From contig OW679202.1 of assembly GCA_940337035.1 (NCBI GenBank), positions 46,145,763 to 46,209,762 on the forward strand: 64,000 bases of DNA, in the 5' to 3' direction. Below are positions 23,560 to 37,110 of the stretch, piece by piece. The notes under the pieces were generated by a model, which saw nothing but the letters and a program-made list of their open reading frames with translations, had not been told where the DNA came from and searched no databases. Numbering within the stretch: position 1 is the first letter of the stretch; each line of letters opens with the position of its first letter. The position numbers were made by a program, and so were the translations under genes. The DNA is from Agriotes lineatus (lineage: Eukaryota; Arthropoda; Insecta; Coleoptera; Elateridae).

Positions 23560-26500
23560 CTGTAGGAGGCACCCTAACTGGTTCATGAACTTAGATGTTA
23601 AAAAGAACCTATTTCGGGTACACTTCCCTGAATCAGTAATCACTGACCAATCACTGTCAGATTGGAAAAACCAGGGAATCGATACTCCTGCAGACATTGC
23701 ATCAAAAGAGGACTGGCAGATTGCAAGAAAGGTAATCACCGTTGCCAAGATCAAATGGGCAATAGATTTATTTGAACCGTACAACTCTCCAGGGCCAGAC
23801 TGGATTTTTCCAGTCATACTCCACAAGCGACCGGACCATCTACTTACTAGAATCTGCATGGTACGCAGAGCCAGTTTAGCTCCGAACCACATGCCTAGAA
23901 TATGTAAACTAACGAGGATGGTTCTTGTACCAAAGACTGGTAAGGCGAACAATTCTCAGAAAAAGTCTTTGCGACCCATTAGTCTTATGCCATTGGTATG
24001 ACAATGGAGAAAATCCTCAACAGACACTGTAATGCAGCATGCTGTGAGAATGCTTAATTATTTTCAATTAATATCCAGATATCTAAAGGGTATCATAGGA
24101 TAACGAGTGTAAGTAAATAGCTGGTGGCAGTAAATATTAGCAACCAGAGGGTTGTTTACTGCAACTGAAAAATGTTTATATATTTTGAGTAATCTCAGTC
24201 TAATTAGTCATGTTAAAGGTCTAATATCCCTTTAATTGTGAGAATAATATTGAAGTTTGGTGCGTGTTAGCAAGAATAGCCTTCTGCACGATCAAAGTCT
24301 GACCAAGGAGTCACAATTATTATTCGCATAGCGATTTGTTTGTGTTTGTGGCATGCTGCAGTACCGTTTAACAAAATATTAAACGGCCACGACAGCTACA
24401 ACGAGTTTTTATGGGTCTTCGACATCTTAAAGGAGATGCTTGACAACTGTGATCAATTTGGAGCTGATATAGAAACACACTTCAGGTACGAGTTCATCTT
24501 TGAGAAGGTTAGTGTATTTTAATAACAGTTTGGTACGGCAAAATTAGAATAAAGCATTGTATTTTAGATTTAGAGAACATTTAGAATATTAAGTTTTCCA
24601 AATTTGAATTGATTTGAGTACTCGACGTTTTCGGCTTTTATATTTAGAAATTGTATTATTTTTGGTCTAGTTATCTTTAAGAAAGTTTAACCTCACATTT
24701 TTGGAACAAGTAATTTAATTAAATATGTTGACAACCTTTAGTTTGATTATTAAATGTAATGTCAAGCCAAACATATTAATACACTATAACTGAATTATAA
24801 GGTTCAATTTCAAGTACTAGATAGTGTGATTTAAGAAGCAAGTCAAATTGATAATAATTTGATAATTCAAAATACAATTCTAAAGATATAATTTATATTA
24901 ACAATAACTCATTCAGCTGAGAAGGAAATAGAGTTCTTAATTGCTAAATAAGCTGGCTAGCCGAGGTACATTTAAAAAGATTTAAATGACATAATTTCAA
25001 TGTCATATATTTATTGATGAGATATGTCAATTTAGAATTCATTTAAAAGTAACAAGGTAAGTGCGAAATATATTATTATTGATACTACTTCTGTTCAATA
25101 AGCAAATAGGGTAGATATCTTAATTTAATTATTATACATAAAAAACCCGGAAGAGGGGTGGTGTAATAGCACATTAGGGATGGTGTTCTAGTAAATAGTC
25201 CTTTACACCAAAAGCAGTTTGCCTTCAGAGCAGGTTTATCTACAGAAACAGCGTTTTCGTCAAAACGGTGGAGACGCTGGAAAACAAAGAAATCTTCCTA
25301 CGAGCTTTTCTAGACATAGAATGAGCATTTGACAATATATTCTTCAGGTCAATTACAACGGCGCTACGAGATCGTGGGCTAGAGGAGACTTGCTGCAGGT
25401 GGACAGACTGCATGCTGAGAGGAAAGGTGGTCTACACATTACTGCGGAAGGAAACTGAAGCAGTTCGGGTTGTAGGAGTATGTCCCCAACGAGGAGTTCT
25501 CTCTCCCCTGCTATGGAACATTCTCATGAAAGAGCTTCTACTAGAGCTCAGCAGTAAAGGGTTAGGACACGCTGACCACCTTGTCATAGTAGTAGAGAAG
25601 AGATTAGCCAACATCCCCTGACCTTAGGATCAAATCCGCAAAAGCCACCACAATACGATTTACGCGAAGAAAAAGCCTAGAGGGTTTGAGACCCTTATTT
25701 TTTTTGCGGTAAAGAAACTGCGTTGTCGGGAGTTAAAGTACTTGGGTATCATACTGGACTTAACCTGGAAAATTATCATAAATTCGTAAACTACGTTAGC
25801 GATAGTTATACGGAAGTTTGGGGTCTCAAACCAGGAATGGTGCATTCGCTAGATACTATTGTGGCCAGACCAGCTATTATGTATGCGGTCCTGGTGTGGT
25901 GACCCAAGGTCAAGCAAGAATCCACCAAACTAAGGCTAAGCAAGATGCAATTGCTTGTATGTCTTGGCATAATAAGGACAGTAAGAACAACGTTCACTGC
26001 TGCAATGGATACTCTTCTAGACCTCCCACCTCTTCATATAGTAGTACAGGGATTGGCAAGATTGGGAATCCGTAGATTGCAGAATTCACTGTACAACTTT
26101 CGTTTCGACACAGAACACACAAGTTTAGCTGGTAGCATAGAGGGTTTTTTACTATATAACTCTGAAGTATCTCGTAAGGCCACCCTTCGAGGTGATAAAT
26201 TAAGATCGTGAAGAGTGGAAAACAGCGAAACAGGATATATCTCCTGGAAACTTGATCTGGTACACGGACGGTTCTAAGACTGAGACTGATGCCGGATCAG
26301 GAATTTATGTCGAAACACCAAAAGAGAAGCTCAGCTCCTCACTGGGTAAGCACGCGTCAGTATTGAAAACCGAAATTTACGCGATACTACAGTGTCCACG
26401 AGGAAACAAACGGAGGGCTTATAAACATAAGTGGAACTACATAATGTCGGACAGCCAAGCGGGTCTGAAGGCTCTCTCGACTAGTAAGACTTCTTCCAGA

Positions 26501-27010
26501 GTGGTATTTGGACTATTTTGGATACCAAATCATTGTGACACAGTCGGTACTGACAAAGCCGATGAACTAGCAAGGCAGGGATCGACTTAGGCTTGACCCA
26601 GAACTAGCCTTAGGAATTTCAAGAAGTGCTATCCGAGATTATGTAAGTGATTGGATCGGCACTCAACATGAAAGATACTGAATTTACGAACCAGGACAGA
26701 TCCACAGCAAGGCATTCATAAGCGGACCTTGCAAGAGGAGAACTGCAAAACTACTTCTCAAGGGTAGGGAGCAACTCAAGATCGTCACGTCAAGTCTTCT
26801 AACAGGGCATACCACTGTTAAGGAACAACTGCGAAAGATCGCAAATACAATAAAGACTTTACTTGTACACTATGCAATAAGGAAGCAGAAACTGCAATAC
26901 ACAATTTGTGTCTGTGATGCGTTGGGAAGAAACAGACAAAGCATATTCGGTAATCCTACTATATCACCGATGGACTTTGCTACACACCCGGTGAAGGACC
27001 TATAGCTTTT
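23560..27010 (+). pseudogene. RNase H-bearing LINE pol relic (copy 2), interrupted
   Basis: Domains in order: N-terminal reverse transcriptase with YNSPGPDWIFP and LRPISLMP (23560-24027); the insertion at 24028-25169; then reverse transcriptase again with QKQFAFRAGLSTETA, an FLDIE-stop-AFDN motif, RGVLSPLLWNILM and the catalytic box altered to HADH (normally YADD). A thumb region reads GLKPGMVHSLDTIVARP once a frame change is allowed. RNase H follows with IWYTDGSKTE, SDSQAGLKAL and HCDTVGTDKADELAR (26252-26590). A C-terminal piece with CTLCNKEAETAIHN lies near 26.87 kb. Element types with reverse transcriptase plus RNase H include the I and Loa groups; I cannot decide between them. Multiple stops and frameshifts and the lost catalytic Asp make it dead. 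Confidence 0.8.
24028..25169. mobile_element. 1.14 kb insertion splitting the LINE reverse transcriptase
   Basis: The LINE reading frame ends at ..NRH at 24025-24027 and resumes as H-IRDGV at 25170, with CAC on both sides as a possible 3-bp target duplication. The inserted DNA is AT-rich. It has no long terminal inverted repeat that I can see and one 60-codon open frame (24340-24522) without recognisable motif, which ends at a possible splice donor AAGGTTAGT. Its class is unknown. Confidence 0.55.
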
Positions 27011-27930
27011 GATACAAGGAAGAAAGAGCACTGCATGGGTATGACCCACTAATTAGAGTATGCACAATAAGTTCCGGCAAACAGTATCACGGGCCCTGAA
27101 GAGAAAAAAATGGTCCAGATTTTATTTCACCTTATTTTGTTGAATGCCCGTCTAACGCCGTTTAATTTTATTACATTGACTTTAGACCTATTTTTGTTTT
27201 TCATTGTCCAGCATTTCCATCTATGCATACTTATATTCATGTTCGTAATCCTATTATTGGATACAGATAAGTTTTCATTTTATTGTTAGTACTTACGTCG
27301 CTATTAAAGTGCTGCTTATCTTTACTTTTTTGACTTTGTTGTGTATCCCCCGATTTAGCTCGTTATTTCAGATAGTTATTTTAGATATTCCCACTTCTGC
27401 ATACTTTTGAAAGGTCCTCCATTTATCCTGATTTACCCTCTTGCTTGCTCACATTCTCCCCTGATGTAATACTTATGCTCGTTTCATCATTTATTATCGT
27501 TCCATACATTTATATTTCTCGGTATATCTCTTGTGTTTTCTAATATCATCTAATAATCTAAATGTAAAAATTATTTGCTAACTCTATTATTTATTATCCA
27601 ATATCTCATATATCTCAAAATACTAGAATATAGTTCAGATATGCACCGAAATGTTTATACAATACTTTTTTGAGACGAAAGCGGGTGATCGGCTGGTAAA
27701 ACGTTACAGTAGATAGATAGTGAGGTGGAAAGAACCTCACACCCAGACATCGGTTACATCGAACCCTCTCCGACCATTATACCAATAGCTTTGGTAGTCT
27801 TCCCTTAATTCAATGGGTTCAGCTAGTCTCCTACCCGGACGGAAGCCGAATATGGCTTATAAAACCGCACTTAGTGAGGTAGTGACAAGCTCTCGGCTTA
27901 TGATAAGAGGAAGAGGAAGAAGAAGCCTTC
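27011..27930 (+). mobile_element. Probable 3' untranslated tail of the LINE
   Basis: It follows the C-terminal coding relic without a new element boundary. The last 280 bases (about 27650-27930) are GC-richer and end in a GAGGAAGAGGAAGAAGAAG simple repeat, a typical LINE 3' terminus. An independent insertion cannot be excluded for the AT-rich middle. Confidence 0.45.
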
Positions 27931-30193
27931 ATTAAGATAATATATTGACAACACAGTTGCTACGAATATTCGACGTATCCCCCTCTAACTTAATGAATTT
28001 ACGCCATCTGTTAGGTTACTTAAAAATAACTTCAACATTGAAGCCAGTCCAGACAGCTTCGCACAAAATTCTTTATTTGACAATCATCTTCAAATCTCAC
28101 TTCTACTATTGCACCCTTCTATGGTCCCAAAAAATGATACTTTCCTAGTTTTATATTTCTACATGAGGGAGTAATTTAGTTCTCGAGATCTTGGATGTGA
28201 CAAGTATGCGTCCTTTTCCATACACGTTACACCACTCATGTGTTGTCTATTGTAATTACCCTAGATGTTAAAGGTAAATTTCTGTTATTATACGAACTAT
28301 TCGCTTATGTTGAAGTTGTGTAGTTTGCTAGATGTAAATCACCTACCGTATTCATTTGTAAATCCTACCAACAGTAATTAAATTGTGGAGTAACGAATTC
28401 TATTTTGAAGCTGCTAGTATGACAACAATTATTTTATTGCTGGAAACCCGTCATGACACAATAGATTAGTCATTAATAAGCATGGATATCAGTTAGTGGA
28501 ATTGATTAGCTGTTGCTGTTGCAATACGTAGCAGCATAAATAAACACAAATGTATTTATAATTTCCACCTAGTTGAATTTTCAACTAGACGTATTAAAGC
28601 ACGAGTTTTAATAGCGGTCATGAAAATTTCGTCAAAATTATTTTCCCTCGAATCGGCCGCGCTACTAAAATAAATAAGGAAACGGAAATCGTTTTGCCGA
28701 AGCATCATGTTCTGCAGCAATTACTTTTGCCATTAGAGCGTTGCCTGCTGTAATTCGTTTGCAAATGTATGGATAGTAAAAGAGCACTTCTTAAAATCAA
28801 ATAGACTGAGCACGCAACGGCGAAGTATTTTTCAGGTGGAGTGCTTGACCTATTTTTAAGCCGATGATATTATTAGTAAGCACGTAAGCGGAAATTATTT
28901 TATGAAAATATCGTGTTCCTCATCTAATTAGCTGTCATTATATAGTTCCATTGTAATTTGTTTTCAAATATGAATATATAACATAGTACTTCTTACATCA
29001 AACTTCAAACACACGCAAACAGAAGGAAGTGTAAATATGCATAAATAAAAATCCTCATTAATGGGCTAATACTTAGTCTACGAACCAGGACCGGTCTTCG
29101 AATTATTGACATTTGAAACAATTGTTTTGTACAGCTTCCCCGTTCTTTTAAACAAGTGATTAACAATATGAATGTAAAACAGTGGAGGGTGTTTTTAATC
29201 ATACTATTGGGTATTCGAAAAACTTAGGGTTTGTTAGATAAAAAAGGTACCCTTATTTGAAATCGCTGCAAGCAGTAGTATTCGAAAAAACAAAACGTGG
29301 TACTAGTCAGTTTTACCTATTTTAGTGTGTCTTCCAGTGGACATTATCCGAATACGCAACGTCTGCCAAGACGTGGTTTAAGTAATTTCTTGATATTTTA
29401 GACAAAATATGGTCGTGCGCCATCACGCATAAAGTATCTGACTCGTCCTTATTCTAGTTACCTCGTACTTCATCCAAAAGTACAGGTAACTGATTTTGTA
29501 GGATTTTCTATGAATTTGAAATGTAATAATAGTAATAAGAAGAAACTTTAATAAAGGACTTCCAGATTCTTTATCATAAAGGATTATATTTATAAATATG
29601 TTGTGAACAACACTATCAAGACCTCTTTCATTTGAATAACGATCTTTAGTGTATACATACATAGCGTGTACCAAAAAGCATGTATCATACGGGAAAGCCC
29701 TTTTGCTATTTTGTTCAGATCAATTTTTGCATCAAGAGGTTTTTCAAAAATTCGCAATTTTAAGCTATCGATGAAATTATTTCGTATTTGGATAATTTCG
29801 AGTATTTTACTGTAAGAATTCACAAATAATCGCTATTCACATGCAGAATACTAAAAATGCGAAAAAAATCACTTTTTCTATATTTCAGTAGTAGAGCAAC
29901 TTTTCCAATTTTGTGAAATCTAAAAAACAATACGACTCCTTGGAATTTTTTGAATTTCTTTAAATATTAGTCTTCCCATTGCCAGGATCTCTGAACCAAA
30001 TAATAAAATAATAATCTATATAATGGGCACTTTTGGTACACTCTGTGTATACACGCGTTTTGACTAGATCATTGTCAATCGGAGTTATTCTATAGAATAC
30101 TAGTTCCTGATTGTTTATTACTGCCGTTTTCTTCGAAATTTATTTAAAATAAAACTGTGCTGCTCGACTTTTGCCCTTTTTAGTATACAGGCC
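27931..30193. other. AT-rich DNA without a recognisable gene
   Basis: Only short motif-free open frames are seen on both strands. Confidence 0.5.
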
Positions 30194-31505
30194 CAGCTAA
30201 GATGACGACCCTTAATGCTACGCCGATACAATCCAAATCGCATCTAACACAGCCACCTCAATTAATGAAATAAATATAAAAAATATTATAAATGATCAAG
30301 TATATATGTGAGTTGTGTAAATATCGCTACATTTTGCTATGAACACATTTTAAGCTGTTATGATTATAATAGCAATTAATAATATTTCAAATATTCCAGA
30401 AATGTGCTGGATTAATTTTTGTAAATAGTATAAAATAGCATTGACCTTGATTATAATTTGTAAAACTGTATTAAACATAGTGCTAGCCTAGATTGAACAA
30501 AATGTTATCAGAGTAGGCTTGGAAACAATGTAAAACAATGTAGAATCGAAGACAAACAATTGGGGAAAGAAAGTCAAGCTGAAAAGTGTTGTTAATTTAG
30601 GTTCCCCAATAAATAATTGTTAAATTGTGAATAAATCCCCTTTTCCCAATTCAGTGAGTTTTGAAATTAATTGTATATATTGTGGGTATACTGTAGTAAA
30701 ATGCATTGATTCGTTACCAAAAGTGTTTGATCAGTGTATCGAGCGTTGGCTAGTTAGTATTTCGGATAGTGTAATTGGAGCCTGGTGAGCTGGATGTAGG
30801 CAGTGACCTTCATAAAATGCAGTGGAGCACTAGATGTGGGCAACGGCGCGAGCTGGAAGCAGTTTTGGTGTCGCAGCGGTCGAGCTACAAGAATCGTTCT
30901 GCGAGAGCGTTCAACGGCTTGGCTAGGTAGACCAACGGAGAAAGACGGGTGCAAGCATAGTGGGACATGAAAGGAACTCAAGTTAAGCCCTAATTTCGAT
31001 TCCAAAACCAACAGAAAGGTCAGAAAATGTACCCTAAAAGATAAAATTTAGTGAATTTCTTGGTGGCGTCGATTTTATGAGCACTTCTGCCACAAGCGTC
31101 TTTTTAGTGTGTTTTGTTAGTGGCTTGTATTTACTTACGACAATTGTAATCACCTCGGAAATGCTTTAATTACCTAAACATAAATAATTGTCGAGTATAG
31201 CGAACTTGTTTTTTTTCGAATTGTGAGGTTGTAACGTCATATTTAAATTAATTTTCTCTTTATTTAAATAATACCCTGTAAAAAATAATACCATAATTGA
31301 CTTGACAGCAAATGTACTTCATATAATTAATTCAAATCAAAATAATACTTACTAGGATGTAGAAACCCGACCCATATGAGGTAAGTCATTTAATTTACTT
31401 ATTTAAATTATAATAGTCACATTAACTAAATAAACCATAGTAATATATGCATTTTGCTAAACAATTTATTTATCGGCGCAACATTAAGGGTCGTCATCTT
31501 AGCTG
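30194..31505. mobile_element. Non-autonomous DNA transposon with 35-bp inverted ends
   Basis: The left end (30194-30228) starts CAGCTAAGATGACGACCC. The right end (31471-31505) is its reverse complement with two differences in 35 bases. The 1312-bp element encodes no recognisable transposase. The longest frame, 85 codons on the reverse strand at 30754-31011 in a GC-richer core, has no motif. I could not identify a target duplication (the flanks are AGGCC and AGTCA), so the superfamily is open. Confidence 0.75.
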
Positions 31506-31509
31506 AGTC

Positions 31510-32270
31510 ACCTTCTATATACGTATACCAGGTATTACAGTGAATGTGATCGATTTTCGCTTTTGAGCTTTCATATTCTCCTATCCATTCAATCTCCATT
31601 TATCAAATATCGTTCAGATGTTACCCTGTCTACCCCTTTTCTATGTTTTTCTGGGACGTCCTCTTTTCTTTTTTTTTTGTAGGTTGCCACTCCATTAACA
31701 TTTTTAGGAATCGTTCGTTATTCATTCTACTAACGTGGCCATACCGTATCAACTGTTTCTACAGTATTTCCTCTGGAAGCGTTCTTTCTCTCTTACATCT
31801 TTTAGTGCTTTAGTGCTTTTGAGGTGGGGTTGCTGTCATATGGCTTAGTCATATAATCGAATAACACATGAATTTTCTGATTTATGAACACTCATTTTTA
31901 CGTTACGCAGAGGATGTTATCAACTGTGGATCTCCCCACTCGTAAGCCTGCCTGTTCTTCAATCAGGTATATATCGTAATCCGTGATTATTAGTGTCGTT
32001 AGTATTCGTCCGTATAGTCTACTGAATGTACAATTTAAAGAGGGACTTGTATGACTGCAACGTTATTTTTACGGCATTTCTTATGTATGGGAGTTGCCTA
32101 ACTAACCTTAGGTTCATCTCGTATTCTATTTTCATTTATACGTCTCTGGAACAATATCCTAACCATATTATTTAGTTTGCTGGGTCCGCCTTTTAAATAT
32201 TCAGTGGAGATGTCTCCGGGTCCAAACGCAGTGATAATTTTGTAACTTTATGTTTATTTGTAATCTGCTA
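31510..32270 (-). pseudogene. Reverse-strand LINE reverse transcriptase/C-terminal fossil
   Basis: Reading the reverse strand from 32270 downward gives TEYLKGGPSKLNNMVRILFQ (finger region), IHKKC, SRLYGRILTTLI, EEQAGLRVGRSTVDNILC, and finally GHVSRMNNERFLKMLMEWQP with KRGRPRKT near the C-terminus (31640-31740). This order is diagnostic of RTE-like non-LTR retrotransposons. The fragments lie in several frames with many stops, and the catalytic YADD segment is missing. The 3' side stops at the edge of the inverted-repeat element ending at 31505. Confidence 0.75.
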
Positions 32271-32943
32271 CAAAAGTAATACACAAATACGCCAACAGAC
32301 AAAACAGGTAACATGAAACAAATGTGGGAGTAAACGTAACTTAACCGATAGGTATGGCAAATCTAGTGCGTTGTGCCGTTTTAACCTCCGCACTTGTTCA
32401 CTATTATCAACTAGTTGTATCCAAAGGGAATTGGGATAAATTCTAGTTTCAGCAGATACTTAGCACTGAACTTCACTATTTCTTCTTTTATGGAGGGTAT
32501 TTTCAGATCTTCACGTATTTCAGTATTAGGAGCATAATAAAGCTACTACGTGGAGAGTTTTAGATGAGAACCTTTCAAGTATTTCGATGTTTGAAGTTGC
32601 TGCACTCCCATAGTTGAATTCCGTAGCACCAGATGGGTTTATCGATACTTTATACACAAGTAATTTGTTGCAAAGGGAGAAGTGAGATCTGTGTTTTAAA
32701 AACCAGTAGTATTTTCTCATTTGTATATCAAGTTATTTTCTCTTATTCCATAAGTGTGTTTTCCATTACATTGCTTTGCCTATAGGTGTATACCTAAGTA
32801 CCTGACACTATCAGCTCGCGGTATTGGTGACCCTTATAGCTACACTTGGAACGTTTCTTTTGTTTTTGGTGAACCCTATATATATACTGACTTGTTTTGA
32901 TTTATTTGGATTCCGTGCATTTCGATTAAGTTACACTGAAACC

Positions 32944-33548
32944 TGTGATGTGGCCAAGATTAGAAAATTCTCGATCTCGTCTCGTTGAGTCTCGAGATTG
33001 AGATTGACATTTTTCGATCTCGAATTTTCGAAATGAGATTAACTAAATTCTCGATCTTGAAAGTTTTGCAATAGTATCTTATACTTAGTCAAATCGGCCT
33101 ACTAGTAGTGAAGCCACCGAAGCGAGATAATTCTTGTACTTATCTCGAAATTCGAGATCCAGATTGACATTTTTCGATCGATATTCGTGAAGAGCTAGAT
33201 TAATCAAATCCTCAAATATTCCATACAACATTAACTAAATTCTCGATTTCGACAGTTTTTCAATAGTATTTTTAAAGTCCGCATATTAACCTAACAGAAC
33301 AGGTCTAGGACTTTATTTAAATTTTTTATAAAGGTTTTAAAAGGATTGCCCTAAAACAACCGCAACCTCAATTCGGTACGCACAGCACATATTTAAAATT
33401 CGAGAATCGAGATTCTCCAGTTCGACATCAAGAACCGACGTTCGAAAAGTGTCGAGTTCGAGATTGAGAACTAACTTTGGGGAATTCTTGAGATTGAGAA
33501 CGAGAATAGGTAAATCTCGTCTCGTCTTGTCTTGCGGCAACACTAACT
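32944..33548. mobile_element. Short element packed with TCTCGA/TCGAGA motifs
   Basis: About 600 bases whose two ends are dense in TCTCGATCTCGTCTCG-type text in opposite orientations (left from about 32958, right up to 33535). The outer sequence is GTGGCCAAGAT on the left and, read inverted from the right, GTTGCCGCAAGA, a weak hAT-like terminal pair. It encodes no protein. The 76-codon reverse frame over its right end is only a translation of the motif array. Confidence 0.5.
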
Positions 33549-36500
33549 GTAGCTGCTGAGTTGCCACTACTGTTTAATGGTTGAGTGGTGATTTCTGAAC
33601 CTAAATGTTTGTCATGGTATTAATTAGTCTCTGGGAAAAATAAGGGGCAATTTTTTCAGGAAACGTTTCTCAAATAACTTTACAAGCTTGGTAACAGACG
33701 AATGGGTATATAAGACGTGGTGTGATTTGATGCATGCCCATACATTCACTGAACACTTTTACTGTCGCTTAAACTGGATTCATACTGCTAACAAAGGCAA
33801 ACTGGAAACGCCAAGCTAACAAACTCGGCCTTTTACTTTCTGGGCTGCCAGCCAAAAGTAGGCGTAGCACAAGAGTGCGAAATATGAATTGCGTACCACA
33901 TAGACCTTGAAATCGAATAGATGCATAAAAATATTGAAACCTAATACAGGAAATCGTTGCACCATAAGCGATAAGCAGTCGCTTCAAGCAATGTTGTAAA
34001 GATCCCGCGAGTTAAAAGAAATGCGCTACATGTACAAATTAAATACGTAATGAATTGAGAAAACGGGTTTTGGTTCACGAAATTCGATAACGAACATTTA
34101 TCAGTTTAACAGTTGTTTTAGCACTGTGCTAATGTTATTTCAATGTAAATGCGACTATCCACGACCTAGCCCACGTAGATTGTTCATTCTGAGTTGATAC
34201 TTGGCCATTTATTTTAGGTTTTAATCTTCGATTTTTTTACATGTGCTTTAAAAGTTAATAGATCTATGTTTATTTGTGTGATCGAATTGCCTATTCTTCT
34301 GCATGTTGTCTAAAGTGAATTTTCGACCCGACAACACTACAAGTTCAGGAAAACTTACTGCTTTAGCAGATATTGACCCTTCAAAACCACAAACTGAGTT
34401 AAAGTAAGAGTTCCATGTATACTCAGCTAGCTTAGTAAATGAACTGGGCAGAAGACATACGAGACGTCTTATAGTTTATCGTCTCGATGGAAAAGAATGA
34501 AAGGCTAACTAACGTTTTGCTACAACTCCATACGCGTATAAGGTCTTTATCTACACACTATTGTACCAGTCCTTCACCTCTGTAATTCCTAGTTTCCAAA
34601 TTATATTCTGCAACTTTGTGATATTTAATCTATTAATTTTTTAAAATATATTTTGAAATTTGCCTGCTCCATATAATGTCAGACCCGGAAATTCCTTACG
34701 CCCCGTGGCTATTGAAGGCCTGCCGGAGACTAGGGGACATATTCTTTTATCGACCATGGTGTAGATACTTGGAAATACTTATTAATGCGAAGATCTTTTT
34801 TCAGCCTTCCGTCTGTAGGTATCTGCTCTTAAGCCTCTCCCATGTCGTTCATCTTTGGCTTTAGGTATGTACATATATGGCTGCTGTTCAATACCAAGGA
34901 CACTTTAAAGTTTAAACCATTAAATGCTGATATGTAAAAGTTTTTTTCCGGTACTGGCCCTAATGCCTCGTATTTTCTGAATTTGTTTCTGCCATACACC
35001 AAAAAAAAGCACGCACAGTCACTCAGATTTTGTTTCATGTCTTTTACGTAAACATAAGGTTATCACCTTGCTATCTGATATGTATCATGACACCCATATT
35101 TTAGCCACTAATAGTCTACCGATAATAACCAACATGATCTGTAAAGATAACATACACCCATAGATGGTGTCATACAGAATATCTAAAAAATCGATCTTAG
35201 CATTCTATTGTTATAAGCAAAATAAGGAAAAAGCTTTGAAACGGAATACTGGCTTAACGAAACATATTTGAATGGAGGAAACTTGAGTTGAACATCTTAT
35301 TTTAGGAGTTCGTGGACCACAAACTTTAATGCGACCCTGTTCATGTATGCATTAAAAATAATTATATATATTTAAATATGATCTTTTATCAAGAGGAATC
35401 CATAAGTTCTTTAATAAAGTGTTCTATTATGGTATATTTCATTTTAAATTCATAACAAAAATGTAAAGCCTACAGGAACACTCATTATATCTGAATTCCC
35501 TCATCGTAGTCTGGAAGGAATGTTCATTTAAGATAAACGTTGCAGAACATAGCTGTGCTACATGCAACAAATGTAAGCTAATCATCTTTTAGTTTTCTTG
35601 GCAATAAAATACACAAAAACAAAGCCTAGCTCGCCGTAATAATAAAGCAGAGCTATTTGAGCGGAATTCTCATTTTTTATTTTTCATTCCAATTGCTGTA
35701 CTTACATTTGTCAGATCTTCCTGGTTATCTTGCAAAGCGAATGCCAGCTGGTTGAGAAATGGACGCTGCAGCGAAAGCGAGTTTAGTACATTCCAGGTCC
35801 ACTCCAGGCTCATTTGCTAATTTACAATTTGCTTTCCGTTTTGTTTCCCGGGATTAAATGAGTAATAAACTACGCATGGTCGCATCACACCAATTTAAAA
35901 CAATCTGAATTTGATGAAAGCACGACCGCGATTAAGTATGCGTGGAAAGCCAACAACAGTTATAAATGGGGCTCTAAACTTTGGTACTTATAGTTTATGT
36001 CAATTGCAGCATTTAACGTAATTCCGTCGTCAGCAGCACACACTTCTGAACTTAAGCTGTCCCGACCTGCAAATCGACGTCCTTCTTAACTGATTGGATT
36101 ACATACGTCAAAATAAAACCGAACACGACCTAGAAAATTAATCTTATTAAAAACCAGTGTTTTCTAGATTGTTATAAAGACACATTGCTCCTGTCTCCAT
36201 AAAAAAATATACCGTATAATGTTAGTTAGCACGTTTGCAATTACGATTAAATTTAAAAAAAATTTTTCCTTTGAACTATAGACACAGTAATTCGTAGTTT
36301 ATAATACAAATATTTCTATATAGACCAAACACTAGGCTACAGTTGAATTATTAGAACAGTACGTCATTCCACTGCTTAGCAACGTTCCGGTCGGCCAGGC
36401 TTTACTCCAAACCTGTATTTTAGAATTCTCCCTTTTCAGTTTATTCAATACAGCACAATATTTGAAGCCATTACATTATTCGAGAACAAAGATGTATGTG

Positions 36501-36640
36501 TTACAAACATAAAATTCTATCCATTTTGCTTGCATTTGGAAAAACGTATTTGTAATTGATTTTAGCCGAAAATTTCTTCATTCTTTGAGCATTGCTTGCT
36601 TAATTTTTATTACGAACAGGCTGCCAACCTGTTTCGTCCA
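33549..36640. other. AT-rich DNA without a recognisable gene
   Basis: No motif-bearing open frame, no tRNA-like region and no paired element ends were recognised. Confidence 0.5.
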
Positions 36641-36739
36641 TCTTCTTCTTTTACCCCGGCTTGGGACCAGCTACGACATGCAAAAGGCTACACATTCCAA
36701 CCATTGAATGCCGTAGCCGGTGACTGGTAATGACATATG

Positions 36740-37110
36740 CGGTGGAGACGCGTGCAGAAACAGCAAAAACTAAGCAGGTGTGAGATCGACGGAGATGAGA
36801 ATACTACGCTATGCGAGATAGAATGGGGAATGAAGAAACCCAATAAATATATAAAACATACCAGGCATCGCCAGCTCTACGAGAGTAAGATGTCGATAGT
36901 AACAGGATCATGTGGACAGAGTGAGTGAGGATCGGTTAGCGAAATGAGCAAAGATCGAAAATCCCAGTAATAAACGGACAGTAAAAACACCATCCAAAAG
37001 ATAGAGAAAATGTTGGAAGTCGACATCCTAAGAACGGTTACCGCTAAATTGATTTGATGCTAATGAATTTGGAGCAAGCAAGACATTATCTTATTACAAG
37101 ATGAAGAAGA
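36740..37110 (+). pseudogene. 3'-end fragment of an RTE-like LINE
   Basis: In broken plus-strand frames it reads GMKKPNKYIKHTRHRQLY, then a region resembling DRLARMSKDRKSP and NKRTVKTPSKRWRKCWKSTS. This is the basic C-terminal tail that follows the reverse transcriptase in RTE-like elements. It ends in GATGAAGAAGAA, a simple-repeat terminus. The rest of the element is missing (5' truncation). Confidence 0.6.

Noticed and set aside
33337..33567. Reverse frame with repeated LVLNLE text
   Set aside because: It is a translation of the TCTCGA word array and not a coiled-coil protein.
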